A DNA stretch of 64,000 nucleotides from Paenibacillus thiaminolyticus (GTDB lineage: Bacteria > Bacillota > Bacilli > Paenibacillales > Paenibacillaceae), in contig NZ_CP041405.1 in the NCBI RefSeq assembly GCF_007066085.1, positions 3,631,001-3,695,000 of the forward strand. Direction: 5' to 3'. The position numbers and the translations under genes were made by a program. Below, piece after piece: positions 16,397 through 25,414 of this stretch. Each line of letters begins with the position of its first letter. Position 1 is the stretch's first letter. The notes below the pieces were generated by a model that did not search any database, was not told where the DNA came from, and saw only the letters and a list, made by a program, of their open reading frames with translations.

Positions 16397-17758
16397 GTGT
16401 TGGAGATCATCATCAGCATCGTTCTTCTTGTTGCAACCGGGTATTTGATCGCCAAGAACTATGACGCTAAATTTGTGCTCCTGGCCGCAGGTATCGTGCT
16501 TATGATCGCTGCCGCGCTGCTCGGACATCAAGTGCTTAGTCCTGAGGACTCTACAGGTCTTGCCTTATTGGATCCATTCAAACAAATTGGGTTAGTATTC
16601 GTGAGACAATTGGGCGGCGTCGGGTTAACGATTATGGTGTTATTCGGTTTTTCAAGCTACATGACGCACATCGGAGCCAGTGATGTCGCCGTGCATCTAT
16701 TGACAAAACCATTGGGCCGCATCAAATCGCAGTACATTCTTGTGCCAATTGTGTTCCTGCTTGGTAACCTGTTGTCTCTGGTCGTGCCAAGCGCGTCCAG
16801 CCTGGCGGTTCTTCTCATGGCCACCCTTTATCCGGTCTTGAAGAACACAGGAATGTCATCGCTCACGGCTGGAGCTATCATTGCAACCACGGCGACGATT
16901 ATTCCAACGCCTCTGGGAGCGGACAATGTCGTCGCTGCGGAAAATCTGGGGATCGATATTATCGACTATGTATTCACCTATCATGCCAAGATCTCGATTC
17001 CCGTGCTGCTGATTATGGCTGTCGCTCATTATTTCTGGCAGAAATATATGGACAAACGTCAGCAAGGCGCCTTACATCAGGACATCAATGATGAAAAGCT
17101 GTCCGTGAAAAAAGATTTGCCGCCTGCCTACTACGGTTTGCTGCCAATCTTGCCGCTTGTTCTCGTGCTCGTCTTTGGATTACTGATCACGAGTGTCAAG
17201 CTTGGGCTGGTGGAAATTACGTTCATTTGTATGGCGCTGGCCCTGGTCATTGAGATTATTCGCAAAGGTTCCTTCAAAGAAACCTCTAAACAGCTCTCGA
17301 TTTTCTTTACTGGCATGGGCACGGGGTTGGCTCAAGTCGTCTCCCTGATCGTCGCTGCAGGTATGCTGGTCGAAGGCTTAAAATCAATGGGCATTATTGA
17401 TATGCTAATCGAATCGGTTAGACATATCGAGAGCGCCGGCGTTATCCTGATGCTCAGCTTCGCAGGTGTTGAAGGCTTGATTACGTTCATCAGCGGCAGC
17501 GGATTGGCTGTGTTCTATTCCGTGATTAACATCATTCCGGATATTTCGGAGAAGCTGGGGATCAGCGGTGTTATGATTTCACTGCCAATGCAGCTCATTG
17601 CGAACTTGGTCCGCTCCATCTCGCCGGTAGCGGCCGTCATTATCGTCGTCGCCTCAATTATTAAGGTCAATCCGATACAGATCGTGAAGCGGACATCTGT
17701 GCCGGTTCTGGTCGGGGTCGTCTCTTGCCTCATCTTGTCGTTCATTATGTTCGCCTAA
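16397..17758 (+). CDS. DcuC/ion-transporter superfamily permease, putative nucleoside transporter
   Basis: A ~453-residue polytopic membrane protein (about 12 segments) of the DcuC-like branch of the ion transporter superfamily. Repeated re-entrant-like stretches are seen (VVPSASSLAVLLMATLYPVL, then ATIIPTPLGADNV, and GLITFISGSGLAVFYSVINI). GTG 16397 lies ten bases after AGGGAG; GTG 16388 is too close to it. It lies between the nucleoside hydrolase and ribokinase genes, so uptake of nucleosides is the likely role, whereas characterised DcuC proteins move C4-dicarboxylates. The substrate is an inference from the operon. Confidence 0.8.
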   Translation: MLEIIISIVLLVATGYLIAKNYDAKFVLLAAGIVLMIAAALLGHQVLSPEDSTGLALLDPFKQIGLVFVRQLGGVGLTIMVLFGFSSYMTHIGASDVAVHLLTKPLGRIKSQYILVPIVFLLGNLLSLVVPSASSLAVLLMATLYPVLKNTGMSSLTAGAIIATTATIIPTPLGADNVVAAENLGIDIIDYVFTYHAKISIPVLLIMAVAHYFWQKYMDKRQQGALHQDINDEKLSVKKDLPPAYYGLLPILPLVLVLVFGLLITSVKLGLVEITFICMALALVIEIIRKGSFKETSKQLSIFFTGMGTGLAQVVSLIVAAGMLVEGLKSMGIIDMLIESVRHIESAGVILMLSFAGVEGLITFISGSGLAVFYSVINIIPDISEKLGISGVMISLPMQLIANLVRSISPVAAVIIVVASIIKVNPIQIVKRTSVPVLVGVVSCLILSFIMFA

Positions 17759-17820
17759 GAGGACAAGGGAAAAGAGGATCCCGCCAGGGATCTTCTTCAG
17801 GTAGGAGGGAGTGTAAGAAA

Positions 17821-18753
17821 ATGAACCATATATGTGTAGTGGGCAGCTTGAACAGAGATACAAGCCATCTGCTCGCAAGACTGCCGATGGTGGGGGAGAC
17901 GGTGCACGGTATCAGCACCTCTTCCAGCGCCGGAGGCAAAGGCTGTAACCAAGCCGTATCCGCCGCCCGCTTGGGCGCAAAGGTCGCCTTCATCGGCAAG
18001 GTCGGTGAAGATAAAGCCGGTGATCAGCTTCTGACGGTGCTGAAGGAGGAGCAAATCGATACCTCGCATATCGATGTCGATCCGAAGGTGCATTCCGGAG
18101 AAGCGACGATCCTGATTCAAGAGGATGGGAAAAATGCCATTATCGTCACGCCAGGCGCCAATATGAACATCCGCGAGGAAGATATAGAGCGGGCTTACTC
18201 GGCCATCGATAAGGCAGATATCGTCATCGCCCAATTCGAAATTCCGATTCCGGCGGTGACCCAAGCCTTCGTCTATGCCAAGCAGCAAGGCAAAGTAACG
18301 GTTCTTAATCCAGCTCCGGCCAAAGTCATTCCGGAGGAGCTGCTGCGGGCGACCGACATTCTGGTGCCGAATGAATCCGAGATGCAGATCATTACGGGAG
18401 TGGAGCCCTCCAGCGACGATGCCATTCGCCAGGCGGCGGACCGGCTGCTCGGGTACGGCATCCGCTACGTCATCGTCACGCTGGGCGAGCAAGGGGCGCT
18501 CATCTGCCATGCGGATGGAGCCGCTCATGTGCCAGCGAAGCGCGTAACCGCGGTCGATACGACGGCTGCCGGCGATTCGTTCATCGGCGCCTTGTGCAGC
18601 CGCCTCGATCTCACCCAATGGCAGGATGTCCGCCATATGGAAGACATCGTCCGGTTCGCCAACTCCTTCTCGGCGCTGGTCGTGCAGCGCAAGGGAGCTA
18701 TCTCTTCGATTCCTTACGCACATGAACTGGAATCTTTGCAAGAGAAGCTGTGA
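17821..18753 (+). CDS. rbsK: Ribokinase (PfkB family)
   Basis: A 310-residue sugar kinase phosphorylating ribose at O5. PfkB signature 1 is GGKGCNQAVSAARLGA near residue 38, signature 2 is DTTAAGDSFIGALCSRL near residue 248 with the catalytic Asp in AAGD. GAGE-type NPAPAK is also seen. ATG 17821 follows GTAGGAGGGAGTG; longer upstream reading is not needed. It ends the LacI-controlled operon and would trap ribose released by the nucleoside hydrolase. Confidence 0.92.
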   Translation: MNHICVVGSLNRDTSHLLARLPMVGETVHGISTSSSAGGKGCNQAVSAARLGAKVAFIGKVGEDKAGDQLLTVLKEEQIDTSHIDVDPKVHSGEATILIQEDGKNAIIVTPGANMNIREEDIERAYSAIDKADIVIAQFEIPIPAVTQAFVYAKQQGKVTVLNPAPAKVIPEELLRATDILVPNESEMQIITGVEPSSDDAIRQAADRLLGYGIRYVIVTLGEQGALICHADGAAHVPAKRVTAVDTTAAGDSFIGALCSRLDLTQWQDVRHMEDIVRFANSFSALVVQRKGAISSIPYAHELESLQEKL

Positions 18754-18836
18754 ACTTTCCAGAGCTCAAAGCACTTGGATCCGCCCGTCATCGCAACGAT
18801 TTGTCTAGCATGACCAAATTCGGATAACCTAATAAG

Positions 18837-19479
18837 ACGAAGGGGCTGTCCCATAAGCTGAAATTAGCTTATGACGAGACAGCCCCTCCTTATTCTCAAA
18901 GCTCGACTCTGAAATACTGTAAAACTGCATCATTTCCCTGGACACGTCTATCCGGTAGGCAAAATCCGCAAGACTGCACGATTTCTCCAGATACGCCTTT
19001 TCGGTAAGTGAAATCCTGCGTAAATACAGCAATTCGATATGGACGACTTGACCAGAAAGGGAATCCTGCAAAACTGCAGGAATTTCACCCGTTTCGCTTC
19101 GGCTTGAAGCAAAAGGGCCTAAAATGATGTAGATTTGCAGCAATTCCTCGGGATGTGGATTCATTGAGCCGAAATTACTGTAAAATAGCAGCAATTTCCC
19201 TCACACGAAGCCGCAGGAGGCAATGATGCCTCCTGAAGGCGATGATGCCTCCTGAAGACAATGATGCCTCCTGAGAGCGATGATGCCCCCAGGATCCGAC
19301 GCGGTCTCTTGGATCCCGTAAAATAAGGGCGTTGAGAAGTCTATAGGAATATTTCGCCACTTCATTTTTTATATAGTGGAGCTCGTCTCTCCGTGAGAAA
19401 AAATTCTGAGTGCCAAGTTTTGATTGTGTAAATGGACATCTCCACCCCTTCGTAAAAACAGGGGTTTTCCAACAGCCTG
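18837..19479 (-). repeat. Long non-coding repeat element, copy A
   Basis: About 640 bp that matches, in reverse orientation, 52640-53275 at an estimated 80-90% identity throughout. One end is a large hairpin (AGGGGCTGTC...GACAGCCCCT, 18841-18887), the other is AAAACAGGGGTTTTCC. Inside lie degenerate palindromes of the form GAAATCCTGCAAAACTGCAGGAATTTC starting near 18911, 18961, 19010, 19061, 19122 and 19171, a spacing of about 50 bp, then a 19-bp tandem repeat. The ~50-bp period is not a multiple of three and no RBS is evident, so it is unlikely to encode protein. Confidence 0.85.
19221..19296. repeat. 19-bp tandem repeat, four units
   Basis: Units CAATGATGCCTCCTGAAGG, CGATGATGCCTCCTGAAGA, CAATGATGCCTCCTGAGAG and a diverged CGATGATGCCCCCAGGATC. 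The other long copy (about 52845-52903) carries fewer, more diverged units, so copy number varies between elements. Confidence 0.85.
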
Positions 19480-19589
19480 ATTAACGCATGATATCCAGTT
19501 TCTTCCTCCTTCCGCCCCTTTTCCCGCCGCTGTCATCCCGCCTCAATATTTCCTGTTGCTCCGTTCTGCCCCGCATCCTTATGCACTCC

Positions 19590-19946
19590 CTATGGGGCTG
19601 CCTCTTTTTCTGCTTTATTTGCGATATTTCTCGACGGCCAGAGCGGTAGGCAATCCGTAAACCCGCCCGTGGAAGCGCCGGCATCCAGCGCAATCCGGCC
19701 CGTTACGTCGATCTGGAAATGCCGCAGCGCGCCCTCCAGCTTCAGGCCGCCCTTCCCAACGTATTTCCTCTCGCTCCCTTTGACGGCGATGCGGGCATCC
19801 GGTTTCACCCGTTCACCTGCATAAGCCGCTTGCTGCCCGTTCACGAAGACGCTCCCCGCAAGAACCAGACTCTCTGCCTGTGCGCGGCCGTAAGCATATC
19901 CGCCATCCATTAGCGCCCTCCATAAGGGCATTGTCCGTTGTCCCAT
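19590..19946 (-). pseudogene. Truncated tlyA-like rRNA methyltransferase gene
   Basis: The 118-residue reading begins like TlyA, the S4-domain 2'-O-methyltransferase of 16S/23S rRNA. It has the S4 RNA-binding part (AYGRAQAESLVLAGSVFVNGQ, then KYVGKGGLKLEGAL) and the start of the SAM domain (ALDAGASTGGFTDCL). Homology stops right after TDCL; full-length members are about 270 residues, so the catalytic core is missing. It lies 110 bp from the end of repeat copy A. The remaining peptide could still be translated but cannot methylate RNA. Confidence 0.82.
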
Positions 19947-20081
19947 AGCGAATCCTCCCTAAGATAGAAGTCTGAATGCTCAGAGTCTTCTTCCGGGAGG
20001 AGGGGCACGGATTGGACAGCAGCGTTATATCTCGACTATCAGATGATACATCGCTGTCTCCTTCCTGGTACGTCGTCTGTT

Positions 20082-21176
20082 TTATGCTTGATTCAGTGCT
20101 GGAAGTTCGCTCAACAGCTGCTGCGCCTCTTCCATGATCTCCATCACAATGCGGGAGGCCGGATCCCCATCCGTCAGCAGCCGCGTAGCTTGGCCGGCCC
20201 ATAGCGACATGTAATCCGCTTCATTCCGTACTGCCGCGGCCTTCCGAATCTCATTCGTTGCCGAGTTCTGCGTCGGGAACGGCAGGGGCTCTACTCCGCT
20301 CTCATCGAATCGGCGTATAAACGCATTGCTGATCCCCCGTGCCGGACGTCCCGAGAACACCCGCGTAATGACGGTGCTCTCCTCCGTACTATCCAGCAGC
20401 GCTTGCTTATAGGCCCGATGGGCCCCCGACTCGGCGGCGGTGAGGAACCTAGTTCCGAGCTGCACACCGCTCGCGCCCAAGGCCAAGGCCGCCACCAGAC
20501 CGCGTCCATCCATCACGCCGCCCGCCGCGACGACCGGAACCCGAACCTGATCGGCAATCTGAGGCACGAGAGAGAAGGTGCCGATATTGGCTCCGTTCGG
20601 ATGCAAGCCGATGTCGAACGTGCCGCGATGGCCGCCGGCGTCGCTGCCCTGGGCCACGATAACGTCGCTGCCCGCCCGTTCCGCTTCCACCGCTTCGCGG
20701 ACCGTCGTCACCATGGTCGTGACCTTAATCCCGCGCCGCTTCACGACCTCCATGAACCGGGCAGGCAGAATGCCGAACGCCGTGCTGATGACAGGCACTT
20801 GCTCCTCGATCAGCACCTGCATCTGCTGCTCGAACCGATCGGGCGTATGCAGCTCCGGGGCCGGTTCTCCAAGTTCGAGCTCGGAACGGATACCCCGCAG
20901 CACTTCGTTCACCTCGGCGATGCGGCTCGCGTCGTCCGTCATATCGGCCGCGAACAGATTGACTGCGAACGGCTTGGCGGTCCGCTGGCGAATCAGCCGA
21001 ACCGCAGCCCGGATATCTTCCGGCTCCATATAGGCCGCTCCCAGCGTTCCGAGGGCGCCAGCCTCGGATACGCTCGCAACCAGGTCCGGGGTCGTCGGGC
21101 CGCCCGCCATGCCGGCTTGCACGATAGGATACGTAATGTTCAAAGTTTTGCACAGCTCCGTGTTCATCTTGGTCAT
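20082..21176 (-). CDS. Nitronate monooxygenase (NPD/FMN-dependent)
   Basis: A 364-residue TIM-barrel flavoenzyme that oxidises nitronates such as propionate-3-nitronate, a plant and fungal toxin. Motifs: PIVQAGMAGGPTTPDLVASV at the N-terminus; IVAQGSDAGGHRG near residue 173 with the family His; PVVAAGGVMDGRGLVAALALGASGVQLGTRFL for phosphate binding to FMN. GGAG lies 8 bases before ATG 21176. It is transcribed divergently from the qox operon with a 650-bp gap. The name follows the family; enoyl-ACP reductase II (FabK) is the related alternative, but no fatty-acid genes are near. Confidence 0.88.
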   Translation of the reverse strand: MTKMNTELCKTLNITYPIVQAGMAGGPTTPDLVASVSEAGALGTLGAAYMEPEDIRAAVRLIRQRTAKPFAVNLFAADMTDDASRIAEVNEVLRGIRSELELGEPAPELHTPDRFEQQMQVLIEEQVPVISTAFGILPARFMEVVKRRGIKVTTMVTTVREAVEAERAGSDVIVAQGSDAGGHRGTFDIGLHPNGANIGTFSLVPQIADQVRVPVVAAGGVMDGRGLVAALALGASGVQLGTRFLTAAESGAHRAYKQALLDSTEESTVITRVFSGRPARGISNAFIRRFDESGVEPLPFPTQNSATNEIRKAAAVRNEADYMSLWAGQATRLLTDGDPASRIVMEIMEEAQQLLSELPALNQA

Positions 21177-21823
21177 ATTTTCAGCTCCATTCCTTCCATT
21201 ATGGGTCCTGCCGCGTCTAAAGCCGGGTATCCTTTAAGTTCCAAAACCTACCTTTCGGCAGCAAACGAGAGCTTAAGCAAGATCGCCTGCAGCTCGAAGG
21301 TATTTTTGTGCACAACACGAGGACAACCGTACACCCAGGGGATAATTTTTCTTAACCGGATGTTACGATTTTATGACAGCGGAATTGGCATGAGGAACTA
21401 TCCGCCGTGAGCTCGTTCCCCTCGTGCTTGAAAGCAGAAAACCCATTGGAAGCAAGGATCCACCCGCAAATGCCATAGGTCCATTGTACAAATAATTACC
21501 AGTTAAAGCGAGGCCTAATAAGGGAAAAAGCACGCTTTCCATCCCGGCTTTAATGTGACAATATTGAGAACTCGGCCTTTTCGACCATAAATGTGTACAA
21601 AAATCAAAACGGCTGATTTCGGCCGAATAAGCGTGATTTTTGTCACATATCAGAATTAATCATTAATTTTTTTGGTTTTTACACCCAACATCGACCCATT
21701 TAATGTCATATATGGTTTTCTATATGCTTTGTTTTTCTACTCCCTTCTTACTAACATAGACTGTGAAATCATTATCCCGACATATTTCAGCGAAGTTAAT
21801 CACACATAGAAAGGGGTATTTTT
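21177..21823. other. Divergent intergenic region upstream of qox operon
   Basis: About 650 bp without a gene. It holds a CRP/FNR-like palindrome (21632-21647), AT-rich stretches around 21660-21790 suitable for promoters, and no riboswitch or large repeat I could recognise. Confidence 0.6.
21632..21647. promoter_or_regulatory. FNR/CRP-like site before qoxA
   Basis: CGTGA-TTTTTG-TCACA matches TGTGA-N6-TCACA at nine of ten positions. It lies 177 bp upstream of qoxA, suggesting oxygen- or redox-linked control of the oxidase; no fnr gene is in the window. Confidence 0.5.
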
Positions 21824-22849
21824 GTGAAAAAGAGATGGCCGCTATCTTTTCTTTTCCTATCTCTTATCATCCTGCTAACCGGATGTGATTCATCACTGCT
21901 CGTGCTGGATCCAAAAGGTCCGGTGGCCAAGACCCAATCGGACACGATAATCTTCTCCATGTTTATTATGGCGGGCGTACTGCTGGTCGTCTATGTCCTG
22001 TACATCTACATGCTGACCAAGTACCGGGCGTCGAAGGCGGCGCCGGATTATGAGCCGCCTCATATGGAGGGAAGCACATGGCTGGAAGTTACGTGGACGC
22101 TGATTCCGGTCATTATCGTCATCGTTCTGTCGGTCGTTACGGTTCGATCGACCTATGCCGTTGAGACAACGCCGGTGGGGTATGAGGATCAGAAGCCGCT
22201 TATCGTCTATGCTTCCTCCTCGAACTGGAAATGGCATTTCAGCTATCCGGAGGAAGGCGTCGAGACGGTCAACTACGTCAACATTCCGACGAACCGGCCA
22301 GTCGAATTCCGGCTCTATTCGTACGGGCCGATTACAAGCTTCTGGATTCCGCAGCTCGGCGGGCAGAAATATGCCATGAGCGACATGGTGACCAAGCTTC
22401 GGCTCGTCGCCGAGCATGAAGGCTCCTTCATGGGCAAGAACTCCAACTTCTCGGGGGAAGGCTTTGCCCACATGGATTTCGAGGCATTGGCGATGTCGCC
22501 GGAAGCCTTCGACAAATGGGTGAACGAAGTGAAAGCCACCGCTCCGGAGCTGACGAGCGAAGAGTTCGATACCTTGCTCGCGACGGAGCATGTCGGACGC
22601 AAAAGCTACTCTTCGACCCATCTGGCCTTCAAGCCAGCGCCTGAAGGCGAGCATGCAGGACACCATCACGGATCGGACGATGCAACCGCTCCGGAATCAG
22701 ACTCGGTGCACTCCGGCACGAACCATACTGGAGCGGAGCATTCGGACACCGACCATGCGAATATGAATCATTCGGATATGGATCACGGTGCGATGAACAG
22801 TTCAGAGCCGGATCATGAGCAGACGGAGCACTCTCAGCATGGCAACTAG
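21824..22849 (+). CDS. qoxA: Cytochrome aa3 quinol oxidase subunit II, with His/Met-rich tail
   Basis: A 341-residue lipoprotein subunit of the terminal menaquinol oxidase. The lipobox LLTGC at residues 17-21 is followed by two transmembrane helices (about 45-70 and 88-110) and a cupredoxin-fold domain. The CuA-binding Cys pair of cytochrome c oxidases is absent, which identifies a quinol oxidase. Residues 276-341 form an unusual tail rich in His, Asp, Ser and Met (HAGHHHGSDD, then repeats like NHSDMDHGAM). It is first of four genes, qoxABCD. RBS GAAAGGGG. The tail resembles copper-binding peptides. Confidence 0.93.
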   Translation: MKKRWPLSFLFLSLIILLTGCDSSLLVLDPKGPVAKTQSDTIIFSMFIMAGVLLVVYVLYIYMLTKYRASKAAPDYEPPHMEGSTWLEVTWTLIPVIIVIVLSVVTVRSTYAVETTPVGYEDQKPLIVYASSSNWKWHFSYPEEGVETVNYVNIPTNRPVEFRLYSYGPITSFWIPQLGGQKYAMSDMVTKLRLVAEHEGSFMGKNSNFSGEGFAHMDFEALAMSPEAFDKWVNEVKATAPELTSEEFDTLLATEHVGRKSYSSTHLAFKPAPEGEHAGHHHGSDDATAPESDSVHSGTNHTGAEHSDTDHANMNHSDMDHGAMNSSEPDHEQTEHSQHGN

Positions 22850-22876
22850 ATTCGCAGAGAAAGGAGTCAAATCTGT

Positions 22877-24820
22877 ATGAAATGGGACGAATTTTTCGTT
22901 ACCGGAGAACCGATGATCTACGGCGCGATGGCCAGTATCGTCATCGCGTCGCTCGCCATCCTCATCGGACTAACCTATTTCAAAAAATGGGGGTACCTGT
23001 GGCGCGAATGGCTGACGACCGTCGATCATAAGCGCATCGGCGTCATGTACATTATCGCCGCGCTCCTCATGCTATTCCGCGGTGGCGTTGACGCCCTGCT
23101 GATGCGTACGCAGCTCGCGGCTCCGGACATGAAGTTCCTGGACGCGCAGCACTATAACGAAATCTTTACGACACACGGGGTCATCATGATCCTGTTCATG
23201 GCGATGCCATTCATTATCGGCTTAATGAACGTCGTTATCCCGCTTCAGATCGGGGCCCGCGACGTCGCATTTCCTCGCTTGAATGCGGTCAGCTTCTGGC
23301 TGTTCTTCTCCGGGGCAATGCTGTTCAACATTTCGTTCGTTATCGGGGGGTCGCCGGATGCCGGCTGGACCGCTTACTTCCCGCTCGCGAGCCTGGAGTT
23401 CAGCCCGACAGTGGGCAATAACTTCTACTCGATCGCGCTGCAGATTGCCGGTATCGGTACATTGATGACCGGGGTCAACTTCATCGTGACGATTCTCAAA
23501 ATGCGCGCGCCTGGCATGACGCTGATGCGCATGCCGATGTTCACGTGGTCGGTTCTCATCACTTGCGTCATCATCCTGTTCGCGTTCCCGGTTCTGACGG
23601 TAGCGCTCGCCTTGATGATGTTCGACCGGATGTTCGGGGCGCAGTTCTTCACGATGGCCAATGGCGGCATGGATATGCTGTGGGCCAACCTATTCTGGGT
23701 GTGGGGCCATCCGGAGGTCTATATCGTCGTCCTGCCTGCGTTCGGGATCTACAGTGAAATTATATCGACATTCTCGCGCAAAAACTTGTACGGCTATAAA
23801 TCGATGGTATTCAGTATGGTTGCCATCTCGCTCCTGTCCTTCGTCGTATGGGCGCACCACTTCTATACGATGGGTCACGGAGCCATGGTCAACGGCTTCT
23901 TCTCCGTCACGACGATGGCGATTGCCGTGCCGACCGGCGTCAAAATATTCAACTGGCTCTTCACGATGCAAAAAGGGAAGATACAGTTTACAACACCGAT
24001 GATGTATGCCCTCGCCTTCATTCCGATCTTCACCATCGGGGGCGTAACGGGCGTCATGCTCGCGATGGCGAGCGCCGACTATCAATACCATAATACGATG
24101 TTCCTGGTCGCGCACTTCCACTATGTGCTGATTCCAGGCACGGTGTTCGCGGTTATTGCCGGCATGTACTACTGGTTCCCGAAAATTTTCGGCTTCCGTC
24201 TGAACGAGCGTCTGGGCAAAATCAGCTTCTGGTTCATCGCGATCTGCTTCAACATCACGTTCTTGCCGCTGTTCTTCCTCGGATTGAACGGCATGACGCG
24301 CCGGATGTACACGTACTCGGCCGAGACCGGCTTCGGTCCGCTGAACCTGATCGCCACGATCGGCTCCTTCGGTCTGGCTATCGGCTTCGCGATTCTCGTG
24401 TACAACATTTACTGGAGCGCCCGGTATGCGCCAAGAGACAAGACCGGCGACCCTTGGGATGCGCGCACGCTGGAGTGGAGCACGCACAGTCCGGTGCCGG
24501 AGTACAACTTCGCCGTCATCCCGAACGTGAAGAGCATGGACGCATTCTGGTTCTGGAAAAAAGACAAACAGCCGTTGTATGAAGAAAAAATCGAAGAGAT
24601 TCATATGCCGAACAACAGCGGGCAACCGTTCGTTCTGGGCGTCATCTTCTTCTTCCTGGGCTTCTTCCTCATCTTCAGCTGGTGGATTCCGTCCATCATC
24701 GCCGGCCTGGGTGTGCTGATTATGCTTGCGGTCCGCTCCTTCGAGCGCGATCACGGCCACCACATTCCAGTGAAGACGATTCAGGAGACGGAACAACGAT
24801 TGCGGGGTGAACAAGCATGA
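22877..24820 (+). CDS. qoxB: Cytochrome aa3 quinol oxidase subunit I
   Basis: The 647-residue heme-copper oxidase catalytic subunit, with about 14-15 transmembrane helices. The active-site stretch WGHPEVYIVVLPAFGIYSE carries the CuB His and the crosslinked Tyr, followed by the two-His VWAHHFYTMG and the heme-ligand region FLVAHFHYVLI. THGVIMI near residue 96 gives the low-spin heme ligand. It reduces O2 to water with proton pumping. The stop overlaps the start of qoxC (ATGA), showing translational coupling. Confidence 0.97.
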   Translation: MKWDEFFVTGEPMIYGAMASIVIASLAILIGLTYFKKWGYLWREWLTTVDHKRIGVMYIIAALLMLFRGGVDALLMRTQLAAPDMKFLDAQHYNEIFTTHGVIMILFMAMPFIIGLMNVVIPLQIGARDVAFPRLNAVSFWLFFSGAMLFNISFVIGGSPDAGWTAYFPLASLEFSPTVGNNFYSIALQIAGIGTLMTGVNFIVTILKMRAPGMTLMRMPMFTWSVLITCVIILFAFPVLTVALALMMFDRMFGAQFFTMANGGMDMLWANLFWVWGHPEVYIVVLPAFGIYSEIISTFSRKNLYGYKSMVFSMVAISLLSFVVWAHHFYTMGHGAMVNGFFSVTTMAIAVPTGVKIFNWLFTMQKGKIQFTTPMMYALAFIPIFTIGGVTGVMLAMASADYQYHNTMFLVAHFHYVLIPGTVFAVIAGMYYWFPKIFGFRLNERLGKISFWFIAICFNITFLPLFFLGLNGMTRRMYTYSAETGFGPLNLIATIGSFGLAIGFAILVYNIYWSARYAPRDKTGDPWDARTLEWSTHSPVPEYNFAVIPNVKSMDAFWFWKKDKQPLYEEKIEEIHMPNNSGQPFVLGVIFFFLGFFLIFSWWIPSIIAGLGVLIMLAVRSFERDHGHHIPVKTIQETEQRLRGEQA

Positions 24821-25413
24821 AATTAGACAACACGCTGCCGCTTGAATATCGCTCGGAGGAGAACAGCAACCGTATTTTCGGATTCTGGTTGTTCCTGGGG
24901 GCAGAGATTGTCCTCTTCTCCACCCTATTTGCTGTCTATCTGACATTGTGGAACCGTACGGGCAGCGGCCCGACGGGTACGGATATTTTTGAACTGAAGG
25001 GCGTCCTGATCGAGACGTTCCTGCTTCTGACCAGCAGCTTCACCTGCGGTCTCGCGATTCACAGCATGCGTCTCGGATTGAAGAAGCCGTCGCTCGTCTT
25101 CTTCGGCATCACTCTGCTGCTCGGCCTTGGCTTCCTCGGCGTCGAGATTGCCGAGTTCGTGACATATGTCCATGAAGGCGCAACCCTGCAGACGAGCGCC
25201 TTCCTGTCCAGCTTGTTCGTGCTGCTGGGCACGCACGGCGCGCACGTTACACTGGGGCTGCTGTGGGGAGCCGGGATTATGATTCAGATTTCACGCGAAG
25301 GCTTCACGATGGATACATCGAACAAATCGTTCATCTTCTCGCTGTACTGGCACTTCCTTGACGTGGTCTGGATCTTCATCTTCAGCTTTGTCTACTTGAA
25401 AGGATTGATGTGA
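24817..25413 (+). CDS. qoxC: Cytochrome aa3 quinol oxidase subunit III
   Basis: A 198-residue membrane subunit with five helices. Typical motifs are FGFWLFLGAEIVLFSTLFAVYL, FLLLTSSFTCGLAIH and the C-terminal HFLDVVWIFIFSFVYLKGL. It overlaps qoxB by four bases and is followed one base later by qoxD. Confidence 0.96.
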   Translation: MKLDNTLPLEYRSEENSNRIFGFWLFLGAEIVLFSTLFAVYLTLWNRTGSGPTGTDIFELKGVLIETFLLLTSSFTCGLAIHSMRLGLKKPSLVFFGITLLLGLGFLGVEIAEFVTYVHEGATLQTSAFLSSLFVLLGTHGAHVTLGLLWGAGIMIQISREGFTMDTSNKSFIFSLYWHFLDVVWIFIFSFVYLKGLM

Positions 25414-25414
25414 C

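Noticed and set aside
18905..19200. CRISPR-like array (about 27-bp palindromic units at ~50-bp spacing)
   Set aside because: The repeats are degenerate, the spacers are conserved between copies A and B, and no cas gene is nearby. It is part of a dispersed repeat family.
23690..24946. A 418-codon frame antisense to qoxB
   Set aside because: Rich in His, Arg, Asp and Glu as expected from the complement of membrane-protein codons; qoxB is unambiguous.
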